The notes under the pieces are model-generated. The model saw only the letters and a list, made by a program, of their open reading frames with translations. It did not search any database and was not told the origin of the DNA. From positions 1-61,961 of the forward strand of contig SVIA01000006.1 in NCBI GenBank assembly GCA_015055535.1: DNA of 61,961 nt. Reading direction: 5' to 3'. This document shows, piece by piece, positions 52,816 to 61,961 of the stretch. This DNA is from Clostridiales bacterium (GTDB taxonomy: Bacteria; Bacillota; Clostridia; Christensenellales; UBA1242). The position numbers and the translations under genes are program-made. Numbering within the stretch: position 1 is the stretch's first letter; each line of letters opens with the position of its first letter.

Positions 52816-53712
52816 CTATAAATTTTGTTTTAAATAAGATACAATTTCATCTATATTTTCAATATTCATAAATTTGGCATTTGGCATAGTTTTAAACCAT
52901 GTTATTTGTCTTTTTGCATAGTGGCGTGAATTTTGTTTAATTTTATCTTTAACTTCATCTAAGGTTTTTAACCCCTCAAAATAATCAAAAAACTCTCTAT
53001 AACCAATTGCTTGCATACTTTGGCTTTCTCTAGTTAAATTATATTTTTTAATTACTTGTTTAACTTCGTTTAATAAGCCGTCATTAAACATTTCTTCAAC
53101 CCTATTATTTATTCTATCATATAAAATATCTCTTTCACAAGTTAATACAATCAATTCATAATTATATCGACTTTTTTCTTCATCTAACTTTATTTCATTA
53201 TTATTATCTAATATCTCTAATGCTCTTATTACTCTTTTTGTATCATTAAAATGAAGCTTACTAGCTCTGTCTGGATTTTTTTCTTTTAAAATATTATAAA
53301 CAAATTCATTGCCTTTTTCTTTGCATAAATTTTCATAATACATTCTTAATTCTTCGTTTTTATAAGTTGAATTAAAACTGTATGGAAAAAGTAAACTTTT
53401 CATATATAGGCCCGTTCCGCCAATAATAATTGGAAGTTTATTTAATTTTCTAGCCTTATCTATTTCAGTTTTACATAATTTAACATATTCGCTTACGCTA
53501 AACTCTTTATCTGGGGTTATTATATCTATTAATGCATGAGGATATTGTTTTTGTTCTTCTTTACTTATTTTTGCCGTTCCAATATTCATATCTTTATATA
53601 TTTGCATGCTATCACATGAAATTAAATAACCATTAAAAATATCTTTACATAATAAACTTAATTTAGTTTTTCCAACCCCAGTTGAACCACCAATTAATAA
53701 AATTTTATTCAT
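52816..53712 (-). CDS. miaA: tRNA dimethylallyltransferase MiaA
   Basis: This 298-residue enzyme isopentenylates A37 of tRNAs reading U-starting codons, making the substrate of MiaB. It has the P-loop IGGSTGVGKTKLSL, SCDSMQIYKDMNIGTAK, IIGGTGLYMKSLL and the C-terminal QNSRHYAKRQITWF. Its ATG overlaps the mutL stop by one base. Confidence 0.97.
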   Translation of the reverse strand: MNKILLIGGSTGVGKTKLSLLCKDIFNGYLISCDSMQIYKDMNIGTAKISKEEQKQYPHALIDIITPDKEFSVSEYVKLCKTEIDKARKLNKLPIIIGGTGLYMKSLLFPYSFNSTYKNEELRMYYENLCKEKGNEFVYNILKEKNPDRASKLHFNDTKRVIRALEILDNNNEIKLDEEKSRYNYELIVLTCERDILYDRINNRVEEMFNDGLLNEVKQVIKKYNLTRESQSMQAIGYREFFDYFEGLKTLDEVKDKIKQNSRHYAKRQITWFKTMPNAKFMNIENIDEIVSYLKQNL

Positions 53713-55688
53713 TAAACTTTCCTTTTAAAAGATTTTTCTAATTCGCTTTGTGTAATTTCTATAATTGCAGGACGTCCATGTGGACAAGATAAAGTCATAT
53801 TATTTTTTTTCATTTTATTTAATAATATTTCAATGTCCTCAGAGCTTAATTTATCACCAGCTCTAACACTTGCCTTACAAGCTTTTTGACTTAATTTTTC
53901 TTTTAATAAATCTGTTGTTTCAATTTTCTTTAAAGAATTTAAATCGCTTAAAATTTCTTTGAAAAAATCTGAAACATTAATATTATATAAAACACTTGGA
54001 ATTGTTGAAACTTTAAAACAATTATTTCCAAAATTAGTAACTGAAAATCCAAGGTTTTTCAAATTTGCCAAATTGTTTTCTAAAAATTCAGTTTCTAACA
54101 CATTAGTTTCTAAAATATATGGAATTAACAGTGGTTGAACACTTAAAGTCTTTTCTTCTAGTGTTTTAATAAGCTTATCGTAATTTAATCTTTCATGACA
54201 AGCATGTTGGTCTAAAACAAACAAACTATTATTCATTTCAAGTAAAATATAAGTATTAAAACATGTACCAATAATTTTATAGTTCAATGAATTTATATTA
54301 TCGAATAATTCTGTTTTGGTTGAATAAAGCTTTTCAAACTTATTTTCAACTTTCTCGTTTAACACTTCTTCTTTTGGTTTATTAGTATTTATATTTACTT
54401 TATCTAGTTCTATTTTTAAAGCTTTTGCCATAATAGGACTATCACAAAAAACTTCTTGATTACTAGAAAGTTTTGAGTAAGAATCAAATACATCTTTTTC
54501 AGATTTAAAACTATTATTTATGTTTGAAACGTTTATATTTTCGATTTTTTCATTTTCAATACTTTTAGTACCTATATTTTTAATTTCAATTTTATTGTCA
54601 TTTTTATCATCTTCAAAGCTTTTGCCAACAAAATTTGGTTCTGGAAGATTTATGTTTTTATTAAAACTAAATAAACTATTTTCATCAACTTTTTTTATTT
54701 CATTAAAATCTAACAAAGCTTTAGAAATTGCCGAATAAAAATAACCGTAAATTTTTTGTGAGTTTTCAAACTTTACATCTAATTTATTAGGATGAACATT
54801 TACATCTAAACTATCAAATGGAATTTCCATATTTAAAACAAAAAATGGAAATTGCCCTTTCATTAAATAATTTTGGTATGCATTTTGAATACATGTAGAA
54901 ATTAAATTATTTACAACATACCTTTTATTAATTATTAGTGTTTGATATGTTCTATTGTTTTTAGTAAAAGTTGGTTTAGATATATAACCATGTATTTTAA
55001 GATTTTCACTTTCGAAATTTACATTAATTAAATTTTCTAGTGTACCCTTTTTATAAACCAAATAAATTGCATCTTCTAAACCAGTTCCATTTGTTTTGTA
55101 AATTTGTTCGCCATTAACAAAATAACTGAATTTTACATTGGGATTTGCTAAAATATAGCGAACAACTAAATTCGTTATTTCACTTTCTTCGGTTTTTGGT
55201 TTTCTTAAAAATTTTTTTCTTGCTGGAATGTTATAAAATAAATCTTTAACTTCTATAATGGTTCCATTATTTAAAACTGCATCTTCAAATTTTTTAACAA
55301 TTCCACCTTCTAAAACAATTTCTTTACCTACATCAAATTCTTTTTGTTTTGTTTTTAATGAGCAAATAGAAACTGATGCAATACTTGCTAAAGCTTCTCC
55401 TCTAAACCCTAAAGTAGAAATATTAGATAAATCTTCAACAGTTTTTATTTTACTTGTAGCATGTGGTAAAAATGCTGATTTTACATCTTCTGGATGAATA
55501 CCATGTCCGTTATCTATAACTCTAATTTTATCAATACCACCATTTTCAATTTCAATACTAATTTCATTAGCGCCAGCATCTAAAGAATTCTCAACAAATT
55601 CTTTTATAATAGAAGCTGGTTTTTCTACAACTTCACCAGCTGCTATTTTATTAAAAACATGAGTTTCTAAAACATTAATTCTATTCAT
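53712..55688 (-). CDS. mutL: DNA mismatch repair protein MutL
   Basis: This 658-residue MutL has the GHKL ATPase (EFVENSLDAGANEI, IDNGHGIHPED, TLGFRGEALASIASV) and a C-terminal endonuclease domain with LDQHACHERLNYDKL, in which the second acidic position of the DQHA-x2-E-x4-E motif is Asp instead of Glu, plus QKACKASVRAGD and SCPHGRPA. It should nick the daughter strand in a methyl-independent mismatch repair system. AAGGAA precedes ATG. Confidence 0.96.
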   Translation of the reverse strand: MNRINVLETHVFNKIAAGEVVEKPASIIKEFVENSLDAGANEISIEIENGGIDKIRVIDNGHGIHPEDVKSAFLPHATSKIKTVEDLSNISTLGFRGEALASIASVSICSLKTKQKEFDVGKEIVLEGGIVKKFEDAVLNNGTIIEVKDLFYNIPARKKFLRKPKTEESEITNLVVRYILANPNVKFSYFVNGEQIYKTNGTGLEDAIYLVYKKGTLENLINVNFESENLKIHGYISKPTFTKNNRTYQTLIINKRYVVNNLISTCIQNAYQNYLMKGQFPFFVLNMEIPFDSLDVNVHPNKLDVKFENSQKIYGYFYSAISKALLDFNEIKKVDENSLFSFNKNINLPEPNFVGKSFEDDKNDNKIEIKNIGTKSIENEKIENINVSNINNSFKSEKDVFDSYSKLSSNQEVFCDSPIMAKALKIELDKVNINTNKPKEEVLNEKVENKFEKLYSTKTELFDNINSLNYKIIGTCFNTYILLEMNNSLFVLDQHACHERLNYDKLIKTLEEKTLSVQPLLIPYILETNVLETEFLENNLANLKNLGFSVTNFGNNCFKVSTIPSVLYNINVSDFFKEILSDLNSLKKIETTDLLKEKLSQKACKASVRAGDKLSSEDIEILLNKMKKNNMTLSCPHGRPAIIEITQSELEKSFKRKV

Positions 55689-55700
55689 TTTATTGTTCCT

Positions 55701-58283
55701 TTATAATCTTTCTTTTAAATTTGTTAATATTGAAAAAGCTTCTAATGGACTAATTTTATTCAAGTCTAATTCTTTTAACATATTAATTGTTTCGGCACTC
55801 CTTGGTGGTAAACTATTATTGGCTGCCATGTTTTTTACAGCATCTTTTTCTTCTAAAGAATATAAAATGCTCTTACTATTTTCAATTAATTCTTGTGGAA
55901 GCCCTGCTAAACGTGCAACCTCGATACCAAAACTTCTATTAGCACCACCTCTAGCTATTTTTCTTAAAAAAATAACTGAATTATTTAATTCTTTTACTGT
56001 AATTCTATAATTTTTTACACCTTCTAATTTGCCTTCTAATTCTGTTAATTCATGATAATGTGTAGAAAATAGTGTTTTTGCTTTAATATGTTTAGATAAA
56101 TAATCCATTACACTCCAAGCAATACTTAAACCATCATAAGTAGCTGTACCTCTTCCAACTTCATCTAATAAAATTAAACTTTCGTTAGTTGCATTAGATA
56201 ATATGTTAGCTACTTCTGTCATTTCTACCATAAATGTAGATTGCCCATAAATCAAATCATCACTAGCACCAATACGTGTAAATATTCTATCTGTCAAACA
56301 AATGTTAGCCTCTCTTGCTGGAACAAAACTACCAATATGTGCCATTAAAGTAATTAAAGCCACTTGACGCATATATGTACTTTTACCAGCCATATTTGGT
56401 CCCGTTATTATCATTGTACGATTTTCATTACCATCTAAAATTGTATCGTTGCTAATAAACTCGCCTTTATTTAAAAGTGCTTCAACAACAGGGTGTCTTC
56501 CATCTACAATTTCTATTTTGTCTAATTTTTTAGAAATAACAGGTTTTACATAATCTCTTTTTACTGCAACTGTAGCCAAAGAAACTAGTGCATCTAATAA
56601 ACCAATACTTCGTGCTGTTTTTTGTAAAGCTGGTACATGACTATTTAAAATTTGTTTAATATTATCAAAAAGTTCATACTCACGTTTTAAAGCTTTTTCT
56701 TCTGCATTTAAAACTTTTTCTTCTATTTCTTTTAATTCTTCTGTGTAATATCTTTCAGCATTTGTTAAAGTTTGTTTTCTTATATAGCGATAAGGCACTA
56801 ATTCTTTTTGTGAATTTGTAACTTCTATATAATAACCAAACACACGGTTATATTCAATTTTTAAGTTTTTAATTCCTGTACTTTCTTTTTCAGTTTGTTC
56901 TAATGCTGTAATCCATTTTTTATGTTGAGATTTAGCATTTTTATACTCATCAAAAACAGAATCAAAACCAAGTTTTATAAACCCGCCGTCTTTATAATCG
57001 TTAGTTGCAGTTTCACCATCTATAGCTTGTTCTAGATAATTAGCTAATTCTTCAAAATCATCTATATTATTAACAATATCGTTTATAATTTCAGATTTAA
57101 AATTTTTTAATATAAATTTTAGCTGAGGAATAACCTTTAAACTATCTTTAATTGTTAAACAACCTCTTGGAGTAATAGAACCGTAACTAATTTTACTAGA
57201 CATACGTTCTAAGTCATTTATTTGTTTTAAAATATCAATTATATTTTCTCTTTTAGAAATGTTTAAAAATAATTCTTCAACACCATTTAAACGATAATTA
57301 ATTTTTTCGTCATTATGTAAAGGTTGTTCAATGAAACTTCTTAAAGTTCTTCCACCCATTGCAGTATTAGTATCGTCTAAAAGCCAAAGCAAACTACCCT
57401 TCTTTTTATTGTCTTTTCCACTAGCTGTTAATTCTAAGTTTCTTCTTGTATTAACATCTAAATACATATAATCTTTAGAATAGTAGTATTTAACTTTATT
57501 TAAATGAGTTAAATTTCTTTTTTGTGTTTTAAATAAATACGAAAGAAGTGCTCCAACACAAATCAATTCATTTTTATTATTTATTTCATAAATTTTATAA
57601 TTATTTGTATTAAATTGTTTGTAAAAAATGTCTTCACTATTTTTTAAATTAAATTCTTTCTCTTCAATATCAGAAAAATCGGGAATATTATTTAGTTTTA
57701 TAGCATTTAAATTTAAACTTTCTAATTTCATTTCACTGTTACAAATAATTTCACTTGGCGAAATCATAATTAAAAAATCATTTAATTTTTGAAGTGTTGG
57801 CTCACTTGTTATGTAAAATTCTCCAGTAGAAATATCTGAAAAAGCAACATAGTACTCTTTATTAAAATATACACAAGCAATGAAATTGTTTTTCTTTTCT
57901 TCTAAAATTTCATCTTCCATAATAGTACCAGGAGTTACAATTCTAATAACATCTCTTTCAACTATCTCTTTAGAATTTTTTGTTGGTTCTGTTAACTGCT
58001 CACAAATACCAACTTTATATCCCATAGCAATAAGTTTTTTTAAATAAATATCACAAGCTTTTGCTGGAACTCCACACATTTCGGCTTTACCGGCTTTTCC
58101 ACAAGCTTTACTAGTTAAAGTTAAATCTAAAACTTTACTACAAAGTACAGCATCTTCAAAAAACAACTCATAAAAATCACCCAATCTATAAAAAATTATA
58201 ATATCTGGATGTTGTTCTTTTACTCTTATATAGTGTTGCATCATTGGTGAATAATCTTCAATTTTTTGAATTCTATCTTCCAT
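55701..58283 (-). CDS. mutS: DNA mismatch recognition protein MutS
   Basis: This 860-residue MutS has the mismatch-binding domain (MQHYIRVKEQHPDIIIFYRLGDF-type start with the FYE motif), and the ATPase with Walker A ITGPNMAGKSTYMRQ, ASDDLIYGQSTFMVEM, LILLDEVGRGTATYDG and FSTHYHELTEL. Length is typical. It overlaps the end of miaB by 11 bases. Mismatch repair of this type normally suppresses slippage in homopolymer runs, which bears on the G tract at 4996-5004. Confidence 0.97.
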   Translation of the reverse strand: MEDRIQKIEDYSPMMQHYIRVKEQHPDIIIFYRLGDFYELFFEDAVLCSKVLDLTLTSKACGKAGKAEMCGVPAKACDIYLKKLIAMGYKVGICEQLTEPTKNSKEIVERDVIRIVTPGTIMEDEILEEKKNNFIACVYFNKEYYVAFSDISTGEFYITSEPTLQKLNDFLIMISPSEIICNSEMKLESLNLNAIKLNNIPDFSDIEEKEFNLKNSEDIFYKQFNTNNYKIYEINNKNELICVGALLSYLFKTQKRNLTHLNKVKYYYSKDYMYLDVNTRRNLELTASGKDNKKKGSLLWLLDDTNTAMGGRTLRSFIEQPLHNDEKINYRLNGVEELFLNISKRENIIDILKQINDLERMSSKISYGSITPRGCLTIKDSLKVIPQLKFILKNFKSEIINDIVNNIDDFEELANYLEQAIDGETATNDYKDGGFIKLGFDSVFDEYKNAKSQHKKWITALEQTEKESTGIKNLKIEYNRVFGYYIEVTNSQKELVPYRYIRKQTLTNAERYYTEELKEIEEKVLNAEEKALKREYELFDNIKQILNSHVPALQKTARSIGLLDALVSLATVAVKRDYVKPVISKKLDKIEIVDGRHPVVEALLNKGEFISNDTILDGNENRTMIITGPNMAGKSTYMRQVALITLMAHIGSFVPAREANICLTDRIFTRIGASDDLIYGQSTFMVEMTEVANILSNATNESLILLDEVGRGTATYDGLSIAWSVMDYLSKHIKAKTLFSTHYHELTELEGKLEGVKNYRITVKELNNSVIFLRKIARGGANRSFGIEVARLAGLPQELIENSKSILYSLEEKDAVKNMAANNSLPPRSAETINMLKELDLNKISPLEAFSILTNLKERL

Positions 58284-59412
58284 TTTTCTTTTGTATTTCC
58301 TTTTCTAAATTTAAAATTTTATTAACCCTTTCATTTTTCACACTAAGAGGCAAATGATCTGGCATTGTTTCAGCTTTTGTCCCAGTTCTTACAGAATACA
58401 TATATGCAAATATGCCATCGTATTCAACTGTTTTTATTAAATTATAAGTTTCCATAAAATCTTCTTCTGTTTCTCCAGGAAAACCTACAATAATATCTGT
58501 TGTAAGTCTAACATTTGGTATTTTTTGTTTTATGTAATTAATGGTTTCCATATAATGTTCTATTGTATATCTTCTATTCATTAATTTTAAAATTTTATTA
58601 CTACCACTTTGAACTGGCAAATGTATTTCTTTACTTAATTTATCATTTTCAGATATTGTATCTATAACTTCTTTAGACAAATCTTTTGGATGACTTGTCA
58701 TAAATTTTATTGTAAAATCACCATCCAAATTGGCTAAAGTTTTTAATAAATTATTAAAATTCACATTACTATCTTCAATATCATTACCATAACTATTAAC
58801 ATTTTGTCCAAGTAAAGTTATACATTTATAGTCACTATCTATTAATTTTTTTACTTCTTCTACTATTTCATTAAAATTACGGCTTCTTTCTCTACCTCTA
58901 ACATAAGGCACTATACAATAACTACAGAAATTATTACAACCATATATGATATTTACATAAGCATTAAACTTATCATCTCTAACCATATTGGTTTGCTCTG
59001 GCATTAATCTATCATCATCACTTATTTCATAAACTCGTTTATTTGTATTAAGTCTTTTAATTAAAAGATCTTTAAACATAAATAAATTATGTGTACCAAA
59101 AACAATATCCACAAAAGGATAACTAGATTTAATTTTTTCTACTCTATCTTTTTGTTGTGTCATACAACCACAAACAGCAATTATTAAATCTTTATTTTTT
59201 TTCTTTAAACCTTTTAATGCACCAATATTTCCAAAAGCTCTATCTTCAGCTCCTTGACGAATGCAACAGGTATTAAAAACTATAACACTAGCATTTTCTT
59301 TTTTATCTGTTTTTTTATATCCAAGTTCTTCTAAGATGCCTGCAAGCTTTTCGCTTTCATGAATATTCATTTGACAACCGTAAGTAATAATTTGATAATA
59401 TTTATTTTCCAT
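58273..59412 (-). CDS. miaB: tRNA-2-methylthio-N6-dimethylallyladenosine synthase MiaB, no TRAM domain
   Basis: This 379-residue radical SAM methylthiotransferase has the three Cys of the auxiliary cluster (TYGCQMNIHESE, NTCCIRQGAEDRAFG, VCGCMTQQ) and the radical SAM motif GCNNFCSYCIVPYVRGRE. The protein ends at KNERVNKILNLEKEIQ plus five residues, exactly where the C-terminal TRAM domain of about 60 residues usually begins, and mutS starts across this end. No Shine-Dalgarno is present; ATG is six bases after TATAAT, so the miaB-mutS-mutL-miaA transcript is predicted leaderless. Confidence 0.94.
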   Translation of the reverse strand: MENKYYQIITYGCQMNIHESEKLAGILEELGYKKTDKKENASVIVFNTCCIRQGAEDRAFGNIGALKGLKKKNKDLIIAVCGCMTQQKDRVEKIKSSYPFVDIVFGTHNLFMFKDLLIKRLNTNKRVYEISDDDRLMPEQTNMVRDDKFNAYVNIIYGCNNFCSYCIVPYVRGRERSRNFNEIVEEVKKLIDSDYKCITLLGQNVNSYGNDIEDSNVNFNNLLKTLANLDGDFTIKFMTSHPKDLSKEVIDTISENDKLSKEIHLPVQSGSNKILKLMNRRYTIEHYMETINYIKQKIPNVRLTTDIIVGFPGETEEDFMETYNLIKTVEYDGIFAYMYSVRTGTKAETMPDHLPLSVKNERVNKILNLEKEIQKKNGR

Positions 59413-59418
59413 ATTATA

Positions 59419-59447
59419 ATTATATACTTTTTTTATACTTTTTTCAA
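59419..59447 (-). promoter_or_regulatory. Promoter, predicted leaderless, miaB-mutS-mutL operon
   Basis: TTGAAA (59442-59447), 17-bp spacer, TATAAT (59419-59424), six bases (TATAAT again), ATG 59412. Confidence 0.85.
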
Positions 59448-59480
59448 CATAATTTAATTAAAAAAACTAATACTATTTAT

Positions 59481-61744
59481 ATGAAAAAAGTTATTAAGAT
59501 AAGTTTTATATGTTTTATTTGTTTGTTTTTTATATTTTTAATATTTTCGAGTGTTATATTACATAATGCTTTTAAACATGCTTCAAATATAAACTTTGAT
59601 AAAGATCTGCTTATTAGTGCAAGCAGTAAAATTGAACTATATAATAATAACAACGAATTAATTAAAAATACAACTCATAATAAAGTGGTCGAAATAGAAA
59701 AAATACCGGATTTTGTAAAAAATGCATTTATTAGCATTGAGGATAAAAAGTTTTATAGTCATTGTGGTATAAATTATAAAAGAATTATTAAAAGCATGAT
59801 AAACAATTTAAAAAGTGGCTACATAAAAGAAGGTGGCTCAACCATTAGTCAACAACTAATAAAAAATACTCATTTAAGCGGAGAAAAAACTTTTGATAGA
59901 AAAATTAAAGAGTTAATTTTAACAAAAAAGTTAGAAAAAAATTTTACTAAAGACGATATTTTAGAATGCTATTTGAATGTTATATATTTTGGAAATAGTT
60001 TTTATGGAATAGAAAATGCAAGTCTTGGTTATTTTAATAAAACAACTAGCGAGCTTTCTTTAAACGAAGCCTGTGTGCTTGCTGGTTTAATTAAAGCCCC
60101 TAAAAAGTACTCTCCCATTTTAAATTACGAAAACTCTTTTAAAAGAAAAAATTTGGTTTTAAAAGAAATGTTAAAAGATGGTTATATTACTCAACAAAAT
60201 TATGATGATAACATTAATAAAGATATAACACTATACTTAAGTACTTCTTCAATAAAAAATATTTATGAACAAGCAGTTTTAGATGAGGCCGAAAAATTAT
60301 TACATTTAACTGAACAAGATTTAAAATTGTTAAACGCTAAAATTTATACTTATTTAGATGAAAATGTACAAAATAATATTATAGATATTGTAAATAATGA
60401 TAATTTTTATCATAAAAATAGCTTTGGAAATACTGCTGATAGCGCTGTAGTTGTCATAGATAACGAAACTGGTGGCATAAATGCCTTTTATGGTAAGTGT
60501 GATTATAATTTAATTGATATAAAAAGACAGCCTGGTTCTACCATAAAACCAATTTTAGTGTTTAGCCCAGCTTTAGAAAAAGGCATAATTTGCCCAGAAA
60601 GTCAAATTTTAGATGAAAAAATTAATATTGATGGGTACTCTCCTAATAATGTAGGAAACATTTATCATGGCTATGTTAGTGCTACCGAAGCATAGAACAA
60701 TCTTTAAATGTACCAGCTGTTAAACTAATGCAACAAGTAGGAATTGAAAATTGCAAAAATTTCGTTAAAAACGTAGGCTTAAATTTATCGGATGAGGGCA
60801 ACAACTATGCTTTAGCTCTTGGCGGATTTAAATACGGCACAAATTTAATTGATTTAACCAACACATTTCTTCCTTTTTCACAAAAAGGCAATTTTAAAAA
60901 AGCCACTTTTATAAAAGAAATAAAAGGTATAGGAGACAAAACCTTATATAAACATATTATTAAAAATAATAAAGCAATGAGCGAAGAAAGTGCTTATTTA
61001 ATGAACAATATGTTAATTAAAGGTGTAGAAAATGGAACAAGTAAAAGATTGAAAGATTTACCATTTAAAGTTGCCGGAAAAACTGGCACTGTTGGTATTA
61101 AAAATACAAATTTAAATACAGATGTTTATTCTGTTGCTTATACAAAAAATAAAACTTGTGGTGTTTGGCTTGGAAATTCTACAAACAAAGCTGACGGCGT
61201 ATTGGAGGGTTGTAATAATGGTGGAACATTTTGTACAAGTATGTTAAAAGAAGTATTATTAAAAGCACATGAAAACATAACAATAACAGAATTTGATAAT
61301 GCTCCTATTGGTATTGAAAAAGTTAACATTGATGAAGTAGTACTTGAAAATGAACACATTTTAACTTTAGCCAGTGAAAATACCCCTCCAATTTACAAAA
61401 AATCTATTGAAATTAATAAAAAATTTAATAATCTAAAAGTTAGCACAAGTTATTCAAATCCAAAAGCACCAGAAATTCAAGTTAAATTAATCAATAATAA
61501 ACCCGTAATAACATTTACCGCACAAAAACACTTAATTTATAAAATATATAGAATTGAAGAAGATCAAACTAAAATTTTACAAACTATTAAAAATAAACGT
61601 GGAGAAATTGAATTTACTGATAATTTAGCAAATTTAGATACTTTTTATAACTATTATGTAGAATGTTTTGCTTATAATTACTCAACATACACTCCAAGTA
61701 GTAAAGCAAAAAGTAATATAGTTAAATTTATTATTTTAAATTAA
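59481..61744 (+). pseudogene. Class A penicillin-binding protein (transglycosylase/transpeptidase), frameshifted
   Basis: The first frame (59481-60695) has a cytoplasmic/TM start, then GT51 motifs FISIEDKKFYSHCG, GGSTISQQLIKN and VIYFGNSFYGIENAS, and the first transpeptidase motif QPGSTIKPIL (S-x-x-K). It ends at TAG 60693-60695 just after YVSATEA. The rest continues in another frame as EQSLNVPAVKLMQQ (S-x-N) and AGKTGTVG (KTG). Restoring one base near 60693 (TAG to TTAG-type) would give one protein of about 754 residues. All catalytic motifs are otherwise intact, so this is a recent one-base deletion or a sequencing error. A C-terminal fibronectin-like region follows. No Shine-Dalgarno is seen before ATG. 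Confidence 0.85.
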
Positions 61745-61766
61745 TAATCTTTATAATTTAATTAAT

Positions 61767-61800
61767 AAAAAAGGCAATTTAAGTTTAAATTGCCTTTTTT
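61767..61800. terminator. Bidirectional intrinsic terminator
   Basis: AAAAAAGGCAATTT-aagttt-AAATTGCCTTTTTT, a 14-bp perfect stem with a 6-base loop, between the PBP gene and the convergent partial gene. Confidence 0.92.
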
Positions 61801-61832
61801 CGTTTTTTAACATATTAACTTTTAAATATTTT

Positions 61833-61961
61833 TTACAAAATAACGTTGCCGTAGTAGGCGTTGTTTGTTGTTTTGCTTATTTGAATTCTTACTGTTGTTT
61901 TTTCACCTTGTGTTTCGTTTAGTGTTATTGTTGTTACATTCGATGTGTCTAATTCTATTCC
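61833..61961 (-). CDS. C-terminal end of an unknown, probably exported protein (partial)
   Basis: The last 42 codons of a gene entering from the right edge are seen: TTITLNETQGEKTTVRIQI, then TNNAYYGNVIL and stop. The alternating, Thr-rich pattern suggests beta strands of a surface or repeat protein. It is less AT-rich than its neighbours. The frame is open to the edge and ends with TAA at 61833-61835, 33 bases from the shared terminator. Confidence 0.55.
   Translation of the reverse strand, partial: GIELDTSNVTTITLNETQGEKTTVRIQISKTTNNAYYGNVIL

Noticed and set aside
60685-60710. Programmed ribosomal frameshift in the PBP gene
   Set aside because: There is no slippery heptamer or downstream structure that I can see at GCATAGAAC; a simple base loss explains it.

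Overview
The window is very AT-rich chromosomal DNA from a Firmicute of clostridial type. Most genes lie on the minus strand. Three things support this placement: the gene order ruvC-ruvA-ruvB-queA-tgt-yajC-secD-secF-recJ-relA-hemZ, the dnaG-rpoD-trmK cluster, and a SigK-like sporulation sigma factor that suggests an endospore former. A cysteine/histidine-rich lipoprotein with YDG/MBG-type repeats would fit a gut-associated lineage, but the species cannot be named from this sequence. I saw no rRNA, tRNA, CRISPR array, insertion sequence or prophage. No stretch over 300 bases lacks a gene.

Layout. 1-2300: 5' part of a type II topoisomerase B subunit, preceded by a HipA-like kinase and a small HipA-N-like protein. 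2391-9343: murG, a surface lipoprotein with a probable phase-variable promoter, sigK, a small membrane protein, pgsA, an ABC substrate-binding lipoprotein and hemZ. 9347-22499: the relA/recJ/sec/tgt/queA/ruv block. 22659-25902: an unknown gene, yebC, nrdR and the infC-rpmI-rplT operon with its attenuator. 26143-31282: an accessory operon of a MoxR-type AAA+ ATPase, a broken small gene, an AAA-like fragment protein, a VWA/metallopeptidase-like protein and a P-loop kinase. 31412-41583: a phosphoesterase, a TM2 protein, ysxC, an ABC ATPase/permease pair, a diadenylate-cyclase-like protein with a tandem RHH-like protein, a metal exporter, an HtrA protease, an alpha/beta-hydrolase-like protein, yqeY, a YkvI-like permease and a zinc-ribbon protein. 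41583-49717: trmK, rpoD, dnaG, an MreB-like protein, a subtilase, two small unknown proteins and glyS. 49850-61961: a HAD phosphatase, a guanylate kinase fusion, plsC, cmk, miaA, mutL, mutS, miaB, a frameshifted class A PBP and the tail of an unknown gene.

Two observations stand out. First, the lipoprotein gene at 3506-4960 has a run of nine G (coding strand) filling the spacer between a consensus -35 and -10, an arrangement expected to phase-vary. Second, at least five genes (HipA-like kinase, ruvC, nrdR, miaB, HAD phosphatase) have a -35, a 17-bp spacer, a TATAAT box and then exactly six bases before ATG, with no ribosome-binding site. This predicts leaderless mRNAs for both housekeeping and accessory genes, while neighbouring genes have ordinary Shine-Dalgarno sites. 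Other points of interest are a Rel protein with a degenerate hydrolase domain, MiaB without its TRAM domain, infC starting at ATT, rpoD starting at TTG, a MoxR operon promoter with two 14-bp repeats 21 bp apart, and a DAC-like domain protein. All functional assignments come from reading motifs by eye; no database search was run.
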